A program made the translations under genes and the position numbers. A stretch of DNA of 64,000 nucleotides from the NCBI GenBank assembly GCA_029204225.1, contig MU832577.1, forward strand, positions 1 through 64,000. Reading direction: 5' to 3'. The DNA is from Diphasiastrum complanatum (taxonomy: Eukaryota > Streptophyta > Lycopodiopsida > Lycopodiales > Lycopodiaceae). A model generated the notes under the pieces. That model did no database searches. It was not told the origin of the DNA and was given only the letters and a program-made list of their open reading frames with translations. Position 1 is the stretch's first letter. The number at the start of each line of letters is the position of its first letter. Positions 38,289-50,225 of this stretch are shown one piece after another.

Positions 38289-38467
38289 AAGGCATTTAAG
38301 GACATTAAGATAATACGAGTGCCTTGGAAGTCCTAAACAAAATTTAGGGTTTTTGAGCTTAAAAATTGAGGCAGGTGGAGGAAACTCCTAAAGTCGAGGA
38401 GGAGTCCCATAATAGATGGTGAGAAAGCCATTTTGAACATTGGTGAAGCCACTCCACTACTTACGGT

Positions 38468-38522
38468 TTCACGGTTAGCTTGGCATCCAAAGTTTCCTTT
38501 GTCCAAGTTCGAGCCTCCCCTT
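38468..38522 (+). mobile_element. Degenerate tRNA-related SINE fragment
   Basis: The plus strand shares CTTGGCATCCAAAGTTTC and GTTCGAGCCTCCCC with the minus strand of the SINE at 43912-43995. Its A-box half is eroded, and no target duplication was found. Confidence 0.55.
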
Positions 38523-39017
38523 TTGTGTTTGGTAGATGCTTCTTGGCCGACTACCAATGGGTTTTAATCTATATGCCACATGGGCTATGCCACATGGGCT
38601 ATGCTTTTATCCCATAACAAATCATAAAAGTGAAATAAACATTTGTAAGACTTGTTGCATAGGGATTTGAGAAAATTTGCAATATTGGGTTCCTTTTGAA
38701 CTAATAAACCCTAAGACAGGGTTTTAAAAACCCAAGTCAATATTTCTAAGTGCAAAAATTTAAGGGGAGAATGAGGAAAAGCTCTACATTTGAGCTAAAG
38801 TAGGATCATGGGGTGTTGCAATGCCCAGAAGATTTATGAAATCAGATGGAGCTGCATAATTATTTGTGGGTATTCTTCTCCTCTGATGAGCATCATTGAT
38901 CGTGGGGTTGGTATCAAGGATCATGGCTGCCGTTGCTGTCAGACCAGAAGCCTTATATGAAGCTGAATGGGGATTAAAACAATAAGAGAGAGTAAAGCAG
39001 AGCAGTGAGCAGTGACC

Positions 39018-41354
39018 ATGTTGAGAATGGTGATCTGCTTTTGGAAGCAGCAGCAGCGTCATGGTGGGTTTGTTGCTGCAGCATCAACATTGTTTTATCA
39101 CCCATTTGCAGCTTTGTATCCCAAACCTTCTTTGCTAGTAATCCCTGAACGAAATGTGCCCAATTTCCATCACCTCAAGTTTCCTCTCTTGAAACCCTGT
39201 GTTTTTCCCAGATGGGCTGCCACGCTTTCCTCAGGCGACCCTTGGTTCTTTTCACTCCCCTTGCACCCAAGAGCTGAAATCAATTCTTGTTTCTGCATTT
39301 TCACTCACTCTGCCTCCAACAAAGCAGCATGCTTGCAAAGAGGGGCTACTGCGCAGCTTCTTCATCAAAAGCCCAAGAAAAAAAGGAGAAAGCTCACACC
39401 CTTTGAGTCACTCACCCAGTTTCTATCCAAGGTGCAGGTTGCTCACAGGGTAGCCCATATCTTGCAAGAAATGGAGTGGAATGTGGGAGCAGAAAAGGCA
39501 ATTCGAGGCTTGAAGGTGGAGTGGGATACCCTGATGGTGGTGCAGGTGCTGAGGTATTATCCCTTGAAGGTGGAGGTGGCCTGGAGATTTTTTTGCTGGC
39601 TTAGAGGGGTGAAAGGATATAAGCACAACCCATATACCTACAACATTATGCTGGAGATTTTTGGGCGTCTTAGGAATATAGATAGGATACAGGATTTGCT
39701 CAGGGAAATGGGGGCCGATGGTTGCCCCATGAATGTCGTAACCTACACCAGGCTCATGTATTGGTATGGCAAGGCAGGGGACATGGACAGAGCTCTCAGT
39801 GTGTTTGATCAAATGAAGGCTGTGGATTGCAAGCCAAACATTGTGACGTACACAACACTCATGCATTTGCATTCTAAGGACAGAAAATTTTCCAAAATCA
39901 GAGAAGTCTATTTGGCAATGGTGGATTCAGGGCAGCAACCTAATTCTGCCACCTATACTGTGCTGATCAACTGCCTAGTCAACATGAAAAACCTAGATTC
40001 TGCTTTACTGGTGTTCAATTCAATGGAAAAACTGGAGGCAATTCCTACTTTTGTAACCTATGGGCTGTTGATGAATGCATTTGCTAAAGCTGGAAAATTG
40101 CCAGTATTGTGGGGTCTATATGAAAAATTGCAAAATTCTGGCCTGTGGTTAAATCAGAAAAATTATTCTTCTCTGGTTGATTCTTTGCATGCAGCTGGAA
40201 AGCTTGAAGAGGCTGATGATCTCATCAAGAAAATTGGCTTCATTCTTGAAAAGGAGGAAAACCCAACAAAGTTTTTTCTGCACACAATGGCAGAAGAAAC
40301 TTCTGAAGAGGAATATGGTCTTCAAGAGGTCCTTCGTGCATTTGATGGTCAATTCGTTGACAAAGAACTGGAGGATCCATTTGGTGCTTGCTTGTTTACC
40401 CCTTACACAGAAGAGCAAGATTTTGTTAGAGCTAATGTAGATATAAGAGCTCTTTGTGGGGTTCTTCTGAATTGGGATGACAAAACAGCTGAGGCTCTGG
40501 ATGTAGCCAATATAAAGTGGGATTGGCGTAATGTGCTAAGGATGCTCATGGCTCTCAAGAGTGGAGATGTTACATGGAAATTTTTTACCTGGGTCATAGG
40601 CAAGCAGGGCTACAAACACAATGTTTATACTTATTCCAAAATGATTGACATTCTTGCAAGGCATGGAAATTTTAAGAATGCACAAGTATTGCTTGAAGAG
40701 ATGCAGGATAAGAAGCTTCCAGTAAGTGTAGTCACGTTCAATACACTCATTTCCTTTCTTTCTGCAGCAGGGAGATTGACAGAGGCATTAAAATTGTTTT
40801 ACTGGATGAAGGAATCAGATGTTGCTCCAAATAAGTCTACATTTACCTTGCTTATAGATATGTTTGCAAAGCATAAGCGTAACGATAAAGCTTTGGAGAT
40901 GTACAAAAGGATGCTAGAAGCAGGTTTGAGACCTGACACTAGCACTTATTCATCATTTATAAAGTCTCTTGCAGAAGAAGGTAAAGTTGAGGCAGCTTAT
41001 TCCATTTTTCAAAAGATGCAAGAGTTTGCATGTCATCCTGATTTGACGATATACACCGCCCTTATAGATGCATTCTACAAGAAGGAGAACATGGGGAAAA
41101 CTTTAGAGGTATTCACTGCAACACAAGATAGTGGTATGGAGCTTTTGCCAGCCTCCTATCGTCTTGTTGCTAAAGCTTTCAAACGGGTTGGTAATATGGA
41201 AGAAGCTAACAGGATTAGGGAGGACATGAATCTCTTGAGATCACCAAACCAGAAAAGGGTTGATTCTATCACTGCCAAGGCAGTCCAGAATACAATTCTA
41301 GAAGCATTATTGAAAGAAGAAATATCCAAATGCTATACCTGCTCAAATAGCTAG
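39018..41354 (+). CDS. P-class pentatricopeptide-repeat (PPR) protein, intronless, 778 aa
   Basis: A single uninterrupted frame. The first ATG is at 39018; an in-frame TGA at 39006 rules out an earlier start. The N-terminal ~100 residues are rich in basic, serine and aromatic residues (MLRMVICFWKQQQRHGG), as in mitochondrial or plastid leaders. About twelve 35-residue PPR motifs follow in two blocks, residues ~203-406 and ~535-738 (for example NVVTYTRLMYWYGKAGDMDR and DTSTYSSFIKSLAEEGKVEA). A ~130-residue acidic, repeat-free linker separates them. Each block is preceded by a similar element: WDTLMVVQVL..AWRFFCWL and WDWRNVLRML..TWKFFTWV. There is no E, DYW or SMR domain. P-class PPR proteins bind organellar RNA in processing, stability or translation; the target here is unknown. 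It looks functional. Confidence 0.93.
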   Translation: MLRMVICFWKQQQRHGGFVAAASTLFYHPFAALYPKPSLLVIPERNVPNFHHLKFPLLKPCVFPRWAATLSSGDPWFFSLPLHPRAEINSCFCIFTHSASNKAACLQRGATAQLLHQKPKKKRRKLTPFESLTQFLSKVQVAHRVAHILQEMEWNVGAEKAIRGLKVEWDTLMVVQVLRYYPLKVEVAWRFFCWLRGVKGYKHNPYTYNIMLEIFGRLRNIDRIQDLLREMGADGCPMNVVTYTRLMYWYGKAGDMDRALSVFDQMKAVDCKPNIVTYTTLMHLHSKDRKFSKIREVYLAMVDSGQQPNSATYTVLINCLVNMKNLDSALLVFNSMEKLEAIPTFVTYGLLMNAFAKAGKLPVLWGLYEKLQNSGLWLNQKNYSSLVDSLHAAGKLEEADDLIKKIGFILEKEENPTKFFLHTMAEETSEEEYGLQEVLRAFDGQFVDKELEDPFGACLFTPYTEEQDFVRANVDIRALCGVLLNWDDKTAEALDVANIKWDWRNVLRMLMALKSGDVTWKFFTWVIGKQGYKHNVYTYSKMIDILARHGNFKNAQVLLEEMQDKKLPVSVVTFNTLISFLSAAGRLTEALKLFYWMKESDVAPNKSTFTLLIDMFAKHKRNDKALEMYKRMLEAGLRPDTSTYSSFIKSLAEEGKVEAAYSIFQKMQEFACHPDLTIYTALIDAFYKKENMGKTLEVFTATQDSGMELLPASYRLVAKAFKRVGNMEEANRIREDMNLLRSPNQKRVDSITAKAVQNTILEALLKEEISKCYTCSNS

Positions 41355-43892
41355 TGTTTTTTATTGATGAAACTCTTCACTGTCCAGCAATTCTGGTGTG
41401 GATGAACAAGACATGATACATGCAGAAGGATTCTGGAGGATGTCTTTCTTAAGGTGAGATGTTTGTTCATATCTGATTGTTGCTCACTTGCTGCACACTC
41501 TAGTCACTTGTTGGCTATTTACAATGTTGTTGATCTTTGTACTGCTTTTAGATTGATGTATGTTTCTAAATTCCTATTTCTCAGGCTTGGCATGTGAGGT
41601 ATGATTTGCAGGCTTATTTAACCCCTTGAGATTTTCTGTTTATGGGTACTTTGACCCGTGGGGGACCACGACTTGTTAATTGTCATTTGGACTAGTAATT
41701 TGTAAAGTACATCATAAAATAAGCTTTAAGCTGGCGACATCAAAGTTAGGGTCTTAGAAGACTTAAAAAAAAGATCTGAATCTCATCTGAAGATAGACTG
41801 TTGCTTAGCCTTCACCTCTTTAGTGCTGGCCTTCATTGTGACTCAGTCTGCCCATCACATCCGGAGAAGTTATAAAAATTCAGTACTCTGGTTGTACAAA
41901 TGTATGAAAGCTAGTGTGGGCATATGTTTGTGCATTTGACCTGCACATACACTAGGGTGCTGATGACGTTGGTAGGGATGTTGTAGCATTTGGTTCATGT
42001 TATGCCCAATGAAGTTAATGGTCAAGTCTTCCTACAGTTAGATGTGAGATAAACTTGTAGCTTGTTGATTGGGTAAATTCTTTTAAAACCCTATTTCTGC
42101 CAAGGCAGATTCTTTGATGGTTAGAGGAAGAAGTAAACACATTCTATGGGTTTCAACTCTTAGTTACATTATGGAGTTTCAACAATAACTTGTGGAGACA
42201 TCCAGAATCAACGTTTTTTTAATTCACTGCCTTTCAAGTTCAGATTCTGAAGGCACAATTTTTAGCTCATCATCTTCTTTGTCCGTTCTAGCACAAGTTC
42301 TTATCTTCTTTAGGAGTTGAGCACAAAATTGGTTTGGTAGTGTTGGACGTTGACAGTATAATATTCTTGTACGATTTGACACATTGATGCTTATGGAGAA
42401 TTTCCATGACTGGTTCCTATCATTTAAAGGTCCAACACTCTAGTGGAAATCAAAATGCGTCCTCTCAGAGGACTGGAAAGGAAATTATATCCACACCTTG
42501 AGCAATTCTACTACAACTTCCTGCTGCTCAAGGATCTAGGAACAATTGGAAGTTTCCTTGTTAAAGCTCACATGCAAAGAAAAGTTCCATTGGAGTCCTT
42601 GATAGAAATTTCATTTGTTAGTTGTCATTTAGATAGTATTCTACTTTCGTTAGTGTAACCCTTTATCTAATTCCTTATACGTGAACATGCTTAAATTATT
42701 GAAATGTTTAATGGACATTTTCTTAGTATGCTAGATGCTAATTAAATCCTTCATGGAAGCTAGTTATAAAAAACTGAGCATGGGAATTTTGACTGTTAGC
42801 TACTTTTCAGTAACTTGCCAGCGTCCCTATTATTTGTCTGTTGATAAATATCAAGGCTTTTAAAATACATTCGAATGTTGCCTGTATACTCCAACAAACA
42901 CTACTGCCATTTTTTTCAGATCGATACTGAGCGCACACGTGATACTGGTTCATGTTTCTTGAATGGTTTCCACATGCCCTTTGATAGAATAATAGAGATA
43001 TTTCTAGTTAATTTGTTGTGTTTTTGAGTTTGGTCTGTGTGTATGCTTTTGATCAGGTCTACTTGGAAAAGAAAGGGGGCCTAAGGTTTCGATTCAGAAT
43101 GCAAGCCAAAGAATTCATTTGAGAATATCTACATTATCTTGCTTTAGTTCAGACTATGTTCAGCTCGACTTACACATCAAATCTTGTTCACCTGAATCTG
43201 ATCCGCAGCTGCTGATTAAGTCTCTCTCACTCGAGATAGATTTTCCTGTGTGGAGTCTTTTTTGATTCCACCATATCATGCTACCCCATGGTCCATGAAA
43301 TTCACATGGAAAATTTCCAGTGTGCATATCACCAACTTCTGCTGGCTCACGGCTGTTGTCACTCATGATTACGTAAGCGCTCACTTCAGTCAGATATTTT
43401 CACATCTCTTTTGGAATTTTGTTGGATTATGCTGGAGTAGGACATGAAATGACTTGAATATGAAATATGTCCCTCTAGCAATGGGGATGAGTGCAAGCTG
43501 GGATTTGGCCTGAAAACAATCTATGCAAGTGCAAGTTTGCTGGTGAGACTTATGGAGCCAGTGCAGCATGAGGCGGCATGGAAATTGCCCATGCATAATA
43601 TTACTGTCATAGCGAGAAACAAAATGGCTTCAGAGTAAGAAAATGAATTACATACTCGGAACTGAGCAGATGTGTAGTATATTATGTCAGCCTTCATCTA
43701 TTAACTTTTTGATATTTGGATCGTGAATTCATGACAGAACATCAGCTATATTAGTCAAGCGATAGTGGAGCTGCCCATTCTATGTGCTTAGAAATCTAAT
43801 GCACATGCAGTTCGCTTGTTTTTTGCTCATGGTGTACTGCATCTAAATCAATTCTTTTAATTTCTCAACTGTTTCAGCATCCCATACACTTT
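41355..43892. other. PPR gene 3' flank, no further gene recognised
   Basis: AT-rich sequence with no convincing frame. Several short frames (for example 42443-42658) lack family features. The PPR 3' UTR must lie in the first few hundred bases. Confidence 0.6.
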
Positions 43893-44014
43893 GTGAAAAC
43901 ATTCTGTAATGCTTCTTGGTTTCCAAGGGGAGGCTCGAACCTGGGACCAAAGAAACTTTGGATGCCAAGCCAACCAACTGAGCCAACCCCGTTGGGTGAA
44001 AACATTCTGTAATG
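43893..44014. repeat. Perfect 19-bp target-site duplication around a SINE
   Basis: GTGAAAACATTCTGTAATG occurs exactly at 43893-43911 and 43996-44014, enclosing 84 bp. This is the footprint of target-primed reverse transcription. Confidence 0.95.
43912..43995 (-). mobile_element. Very short tRNA-related SINE (84 bp)
   Basis: The minus strand carries a pol III A box, TGGCTCAGTTGG, and 33 nt later a B box, GGTTCGAGCC, followed by CTCCCC. The 5' GGGG can pair with the terminal CCCC, as in a tRNA acceptor stem. After the tRNA-like head only about 19 nt of tail remain (TTGGAAACCAAGAAG), with no poly-A. The perfect 19-bp flanking repeats show recent, complete insertion. It is far shorter than most plant SINEs (100-300 bp). 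A similar fragment lies at 38468. Alternative: a retrotransposed tRNA-like transcript rather than a true SINE family. Confidence 0.8.
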
Positions 44015-44612
44015 ACATAAGTAGTCTCTTTATATGAATATGTGAATCAGGATATATTCTAATCTCACAATGCAAGATGTATTTTTGTCACTTATCAGGT
44101 TTGCAAAATACTGCGAGAGTTTCTGAAAAAATTTCTATGATCATATGCAATCGATTGGAGTTAAACTCCAGACCTCAAGTGAAGAAGGGAGCCATCCAAG
44201 CCATCCACCAACATGCCCTTTTTATTGCAGGACAAATTCTTCAAGAAATTTTGTAGAACTAGTGGCTGAGCACATATTCTCATTGCCTTATCTGTTTAGG
44301 GGGCGTTATGAGTGAGATTCTTGTTTGGAAAATCTCTTGGCCAAATAATGTCAATGTAGTCATCGATATGCAATCAACGTCAGTCTCGTAGTCAGCAAAT
44401 TGTCAACGCTATTGAGCACCAATCAACTGTGTTATGTAACTAGTCAAAGGTGTACTAATGAAGGGTTGATAATACATCCTGGACATTGGTCCCTCTTAAT
44501 TGGGCATATGAACACATGGGAGTCTTGTGTCCAGTCTAGGAAGGTCAGGATGGATGCACATCAAGATGTTTAAAGTGCGTGTGGCACCTGTGTGCGCGCC
44601 CGCTCACACATA

Positions 44613-44666
<54 letters not shown>

Positions 44667-45486
44667 AGAGAGTATCCTTTCCAACACATTACGAAAATGG
44701 CTTTGAAGGAAATTGTAGTAAATGATGTTAGGTTAATCCAACATTGTGGCAATTTGTGTGATGTACCTCGAGAATTGCCAGTGTTAGCAATTTTAGGAGT
44801 GCTTTTCTTGGCAATTTCTAGGTCATTTTGCCTTCAGAAGGGGAGCCTATGTTGGCTATCCGATCTTTTTCTTTTTCGGAATGAGCCTTTTGCAGAGGGA
44901 TGCATCAAGATCCATTGATAATTTCGATATATTCTTGGTATCCATTGATCGTCTACATTTTTTTCATTGCAAATATTGATTGCATCAGTGGTTCCTCTTG
45001 GTCTCCAATTATGTGTAGCCATTAGCCGAAAATCCATGTACGCAAGTTAAGAATGGAGAGAATGAAGAGATTGAGAGGTTGACCTAAGAATGACAATCTC
45101 AAATAAATGATAGAATGAAGAAAATGAGAGGTATATCTATGAATGACAAGAAGTTTCTAAACTACAAGGATTAGTTAACTACAGTTTACGACTATTGACG
45201 TCAAATCAGCCTCGAGTGTACAATGACGGGCAACATAAGAGTATTTGGCGGTAACTATGGTCCAATCACAATTGTTTGTTCTGTTCAGCAGGATATTTGA
45301 AAATCACGAAAATTTGGCCGGAAAAGTTAAATACAATTTTTGTCCGTCAACCACTGTTACAGTTCGTCATAGATGGACACCATTCATTGGGACACATAAG
45401 CGTTGAAAGCGTGCGAAGTCAAAAACAACATCTTGACAAAGGGCCCATTTTGAGTTCTAATATCCCCTAATGATTGTGTGAACATG
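44015..45486. other. Anonymous region with compound TG/GA microsatellite
   Basis: A TG tract followed by GA lies at about 44610-44672. Nothing else is recognised with confidence. A weak tRNA-like B box near 44161-44180 (minus strand) is noted separately. Confidence 0.55.
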
Positions 45487-47340
45487 AATGTGAGCAATGA
45501 TTTGTTGAGAGAAGTATCAACGTGTACTAGTGCTAAAGAGACTTGGGAGTCTTTAAAATCATCTATGAATCTAGTAACAGTTCAAGAGTACTCATGCTTA
45601 GAAATCAGATTTTGCAAAGCATGAGGAGAAGTGAGGAGAGTGCACAAGGTTATGTACTCAGAATCAAGTCTCTAAATAGGGAGTTGGCTTCCATTAATGA
45701 TAAGATTCATGATGGAGAGCTCGTACTAATTGTTCTTAATGGTCTAGGAAATGACTTTGCAAATTTGGTCCAAAGTTTTGTCAAAATTTCACAGTGTATT
45801 AGTGGCTGAAGAGTGTAGGATGCTCCACACCAAGGCAAGAATGAGTTCATTGTCTTTGCAGGATGGAGATGAGAAAGCCAATTTCTCATTCAAGGGCAAA
45901 AAGAAGACCAGTGGAAAGAAGAAGCATTCCAAAGAGGCCAAAGAAGAGGATGATGCATCAAGCTCAAAGGAAAGTCAAAGCAAAAATGCTTTTTTTGTGA
46001 AAGGAAGAGACATTATGCATCCAAATGCTACACGAGGCTAAGAGCAAAAGAGGAGGACAAACAAGGGAACATTGCATATGAAGAGAATGGAGATGAGGAG
46101 ATCTCATTTTTTATGACATCTACATCCACTCCAACAAAAAAAAGCAACTCAAAGGACACTTGGTGGATTGATAATGGGACTAGCTCCCACATGACTTTCC
46201 AAAAGGACACGTTCTCAACGTTACACTCTTTCAATGGTGCTAATAAATTTGTTTCTTTAGCAAATGATTAAGAATGTAAGATAGATGGTATTGGTACCAT
46301 CTCATTAAGTCTAGGATCTAGCAAAAAGATGGATCTAGACAATCTCCTTTTTGTACCATCAATTACCAAGAGCTTGCTTAGTGTTGGACAACTAATGGAT
46401 GATGGTTTAGATGTTCACTTCAAGCATGGAGTTTGTTCCATCATGAAGAATGATATTTGCATAGCAAATGATGTTAAACAAGGTAGTTTGTTTAAGTTGG
46501 ATGCTAAATTGTTATGGCAAAAGAGAAAATCATTCATTCAAATGTACACTATTCTTCTCATGTACCAAGTAGTGATGATAAGACGCATGAAACATTCTTA
46601 GATGTTTATACAAGAGATGCATGGATCCATCTATTATCTTGTGTGAATGAAAGTGAAATCAAAAACCTTGGTGTCAATGATCTTGCAAGGATTAAGGAGG
46701 AGCAACAAAGTTATGGAGATCTTGAGGATCCACTTAAAAGATCAAGTGCTTCAAGAAGATCCACAAAGGCAAGGGCCGAGCCTTCAAGGCTCACTTATCT
46801 TGGCAAAGGTAATCAAGGGGAAGATTCTCAACCATTCACTTTCAACACTTTTCTTAAGTTGAAGATAAGATGTGTAATGACTCATTTGAGATCAAGTTTT
46901 TATGTCTTAGTGATCTAAAAATTGTTATGAACCAATTAAGAGTAAATTGGTTGTTTGATCAAATGAGTGCTCTCGGATTTTGGAAGAGCAAGAATGAGTT
47001 AATCACCCATTCTTTTGAAAAATGTGTTTTTTCTTTTGGAGAGGCAAAATTGTAAACTTCTTATGAGAATAAGTGAAACATCTTTGAAGGACACTTATAT
47101 CCATAAGCAAGTATGTAGCCTCATGAAGTTCAAGATCACTTGTAATTACAAGAGTAGGAAAATCATGCTTACTTTTGATGGTTTGTGGGCTAGTCATTTT
47201 AGCATGATAAATCTTGGTAATAGTAGCAAGTACACGTTTTGTGATCTTGATCAATGTGATTTTCACAAGACATGGAGACATTGGATTTCCTTCAAAGAGA
47301 AGCATCAAGATCAAGGAGGAGCAAGTATCAAGTATGCAAG
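45487..47340 (+). mobile_element. Gag-protease copia fragment, family 3-related, second copy
   Basis: The fragment starts abruptly inside gag (MNVSNDLLREVSTCTSAKE). It continues after a frameshift (NQILQSMRRSEESAQGYVL, LNGLGNDFANLVQSF). It then has a knuckle and protease, and ends in AT-rich coding-like sequence with no pol motifs. No LTR on this strand is attached. At about 47340 it meets an LTR-leader piece of the same family in the opposite orientation. Confidence 0.7.
45987..46601 (+). pseudogene. Zinc knuckle and aspartic protease, family 3 second copy
   Basis: CFFCERKRHYASKC is a complete CCHC knuckle. In the same frame about 60 codons later lies the protease site WWIDNGTSSHMT; the usual D-S-G is D-N-G here. 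A TAA follows near 46270, then LLFVPSITKSLLSVGQLMDD. After 46600 the sequence is lysine/serine-rich and unassigned. Confidence 0.75.
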
Positions 47341-48180
<840 letters not shown>

Positions 48181-48314
48181 ATCTTTAGTCAATGACTTGT
48201 TTGATTCAAGCTTTCAAATAATGTCAAGCTTTGGCTTCTAACTTTAGTTGAAATAAACACTCGAGAGGTCTGATATTGATAGTGCAATGGCTTTTCAACT
48301 CTTATAATACTAGC

Positions 48315-49192
48315 CTAAAGAAACAAAATGTTTCAGGCTACAAAGCTTTGTTAGCTTTTGAATTCGAGCTTGCGGAACTACAAGGGAGCCACTCACGGAC
48401 GAAGGCCAGATGTTCGACGACTGAAAGACACTCAAAGACAAAGGTCAAATGTTCGAGGATAGAAGCGGCTCAAAGGCGAAGCCGAAGGTCGAACGAGACA
48501 CGAAGACGAAGAAGACTTGAAGACTGAAAGGCGATGGATCTTCACGATCCAAGTACAAAGAAAATCAAGAAAGCATCGGGAGGAGGTCCCCCTCTATGGA
48601 TGATGCTGAAGGCAATCTGAATGTTGTAGGAATGTGCTTAATAAGTCGTTCTTGTAATTAGAGATTAGATTAAACTTTTTTCTCCTCCATCTATATAATC
48701 AGATTGAAGATGAGAGAACCAGTTGAACATCAGCTAGATTGAACATCAATTGGATTATTAATTCATTGAGTATCAATATGAGCTAAGCATAGTGTTGTTG
48801 AGCCGACATCCAAGAAGTCAGCTAGTAAGTGAGACGATCTAATATTATTTGTGTGAGACACAGCTTTTCTTGCGCCGACGTGCTATGTGGGTTTTTCACA
48901 ACAACGCTCTTACAAAAGGATCATTAATAATATAGTAGCTGCAATGCATATGTTGAATGATATCGAATGCTTTAATGTCTAATTGTTGTCTATATATGTT
49001 CAGATGTTAATTCTTTATTCCGCACACTGGTTTATCCTTGTTGAATGCTTAAACGAATTATAACGTAGGTCAATAGTGTCTACACTCTGGAGGATTGTAG
49101 ATATGATCTAGCAGGTAGTAGTCAGTAGACAGAATCGAATTCCATCCGAGTTTCTCAACATTGGAAGTAGAGACGTCTGTTTACTCACATCA
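48315..49192 (+). repeat. 5' LTR of a plus-strand family 2 element
   Basis: It shares AAGAAACAAAATGTTTC and later blocks with the family 2 LTRs at 15103 and 19900, and ends CACATCA before the primer site. It contains a long purine-rich run (about 48400-48535) of GAAGAC/CGAAG-type units. The 5' boundary is approximate. Confidence 0.65.
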
Positions 49193-49193
49193 G

Positions 49194-49205
49194 TGGTATC
49201 AAAGC
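49194..49205 (+). promoter_or_regulatory. Primer-binding site, plus-strand family 2 element
   Basis: TGGTATCAAAGC, one base from the consensus. A second similar sequence, TGGTATCAGATC, lies at about 49230. Confidence 0.75.
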
Positions 49206-49368
49206 TTTCAACGTCCGACTTTCCAACAGTGGTATCAGATCTGAAAGGTTAACCAAAGCCTAATTCTCTTATCAGAGCTAGATATAGCCTCAAAGCTATT
49301 AGATCCAGAGAGATCAAATACTCGGAACAAGGAGCCAGATAATGAGCTAAAGAACTCAGTTCACAACA

Positions 49369-49782
49369 ATGGCATTTATAAGCAGCATACAGTCAAAGAT
49401 CTGTACAATCCTCGACTCAGTTGGGTCTAACTTTCTAGAATGGAAGGTGAAGACCTCTCTCATATTAAAGGGAGAAGGGCTATGGCCCTAGGTAGATGGC
49501 ACCGAAAAAATGCCTACAACCACAAGCAAAGAGCTACAAGAATGGAGAGAAAAGAATGACAAGGTAGTAGCCGTGTTGTCTTCATCCATCGAAGATAGCT
49601 TTACACTTGACTTCACGACACTCTCTAATGCAAGAGATATGCGAGATACATTGCTTACCAAGTTCCAGACAAAATCACGCAGCCAGATAATGCTTCTCGA
49701 AGATTAGTTGATGAACTCGGGATGGCAAGGACCTCGCATCCTTTATCCGAAAGGTGAAGGATTTGTTCCTTTCATTACACAA
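49369..49782 (+). pseudogene. Copia Gag N-terminal fragment, family 2, plus strand
   Basis: ATG at 49369 opens MAFISSIQSKICTILDSVGS and NFLEWKVKTSLILKGEGL, then a stop. PTTTSKELQEWREKNDKVVA and LLTKFQTKSRSQIMLLED follow, then another stop. It closely parallels the minus-strand Gag at 53254. It is cut at about 49782 where minus-strand pol begins. Confidence 0.8.
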
Positions 49783-50225
49783 GGTGGTCTGCAACATCTT
49801 CTTTTCAATTAGATCCCTGATCAAGTGGTACTTGCTCGCAATGTGCTTTGTTCTGGAATAGAACGCGAGATCTTTCGTTAGATATATTGCAGAAGTGTTA
49901 TCCATCTACAAAACTAGAGGCTCGTTGTTTTGCCCAATTCGTCCAGGAACTACCTTAGCCATATTATCTCGTTGGCCATCTTTGTTGTTGCAATGCACTC
50001 TGCTTCGCAGGATGACTGGGCCACAATGGTCTGTTTCTTGCTAACCCAAAGAACTATTGCTCTTGATGCAATGGTGCATCCTCCTGAGATGCTTTTACAA
50101 TCATCCTTGAGAGATGCCCAACTAGCATCGTTGTAGGAAAGTATCTTGAAACTTGCATCACGACAATAACACAAGCCATAATCCCTCGTTAATTGAAGAT
50201 ATTGAAAAAATCATTTTGCAATCTT
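49783..50225 (-). pseudogene. Copia RNase H fragment, family 2 (50 kb copy)
   Basis: Encodes ILSYNDASWASLKDDCKSIS, SCEAECIATTKMANEIIWLR, and in another frame MDNTSAIYLTKDLAFYSRTK with KHIASKYHLIRDLIEK. The RNase H aspartate context S-D-A-S is N-D-A-S here. Confidence 0.8.

Noticed and set aside
38570-38602. Short direct repeat of ATGCCACATGGGCT
   Set aside because: Two units only; ordinary slippage-type duplication without further context.
43912-43995. A functional tRNA gene on the minus strand
   Set aside because: A and B boxes are present but the anticodon arm and D arm do not fold into a complete cloverleaf that I can support, and flanking target duplications show a retroposed copy.
44149-44222. 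A further tRNA-related SINE on the minus strand (GGTCTGGAGTTTAACTCC)
   Set aside because: Only a weak B-box-like sequence; no convincing A box and no flanking duplication.
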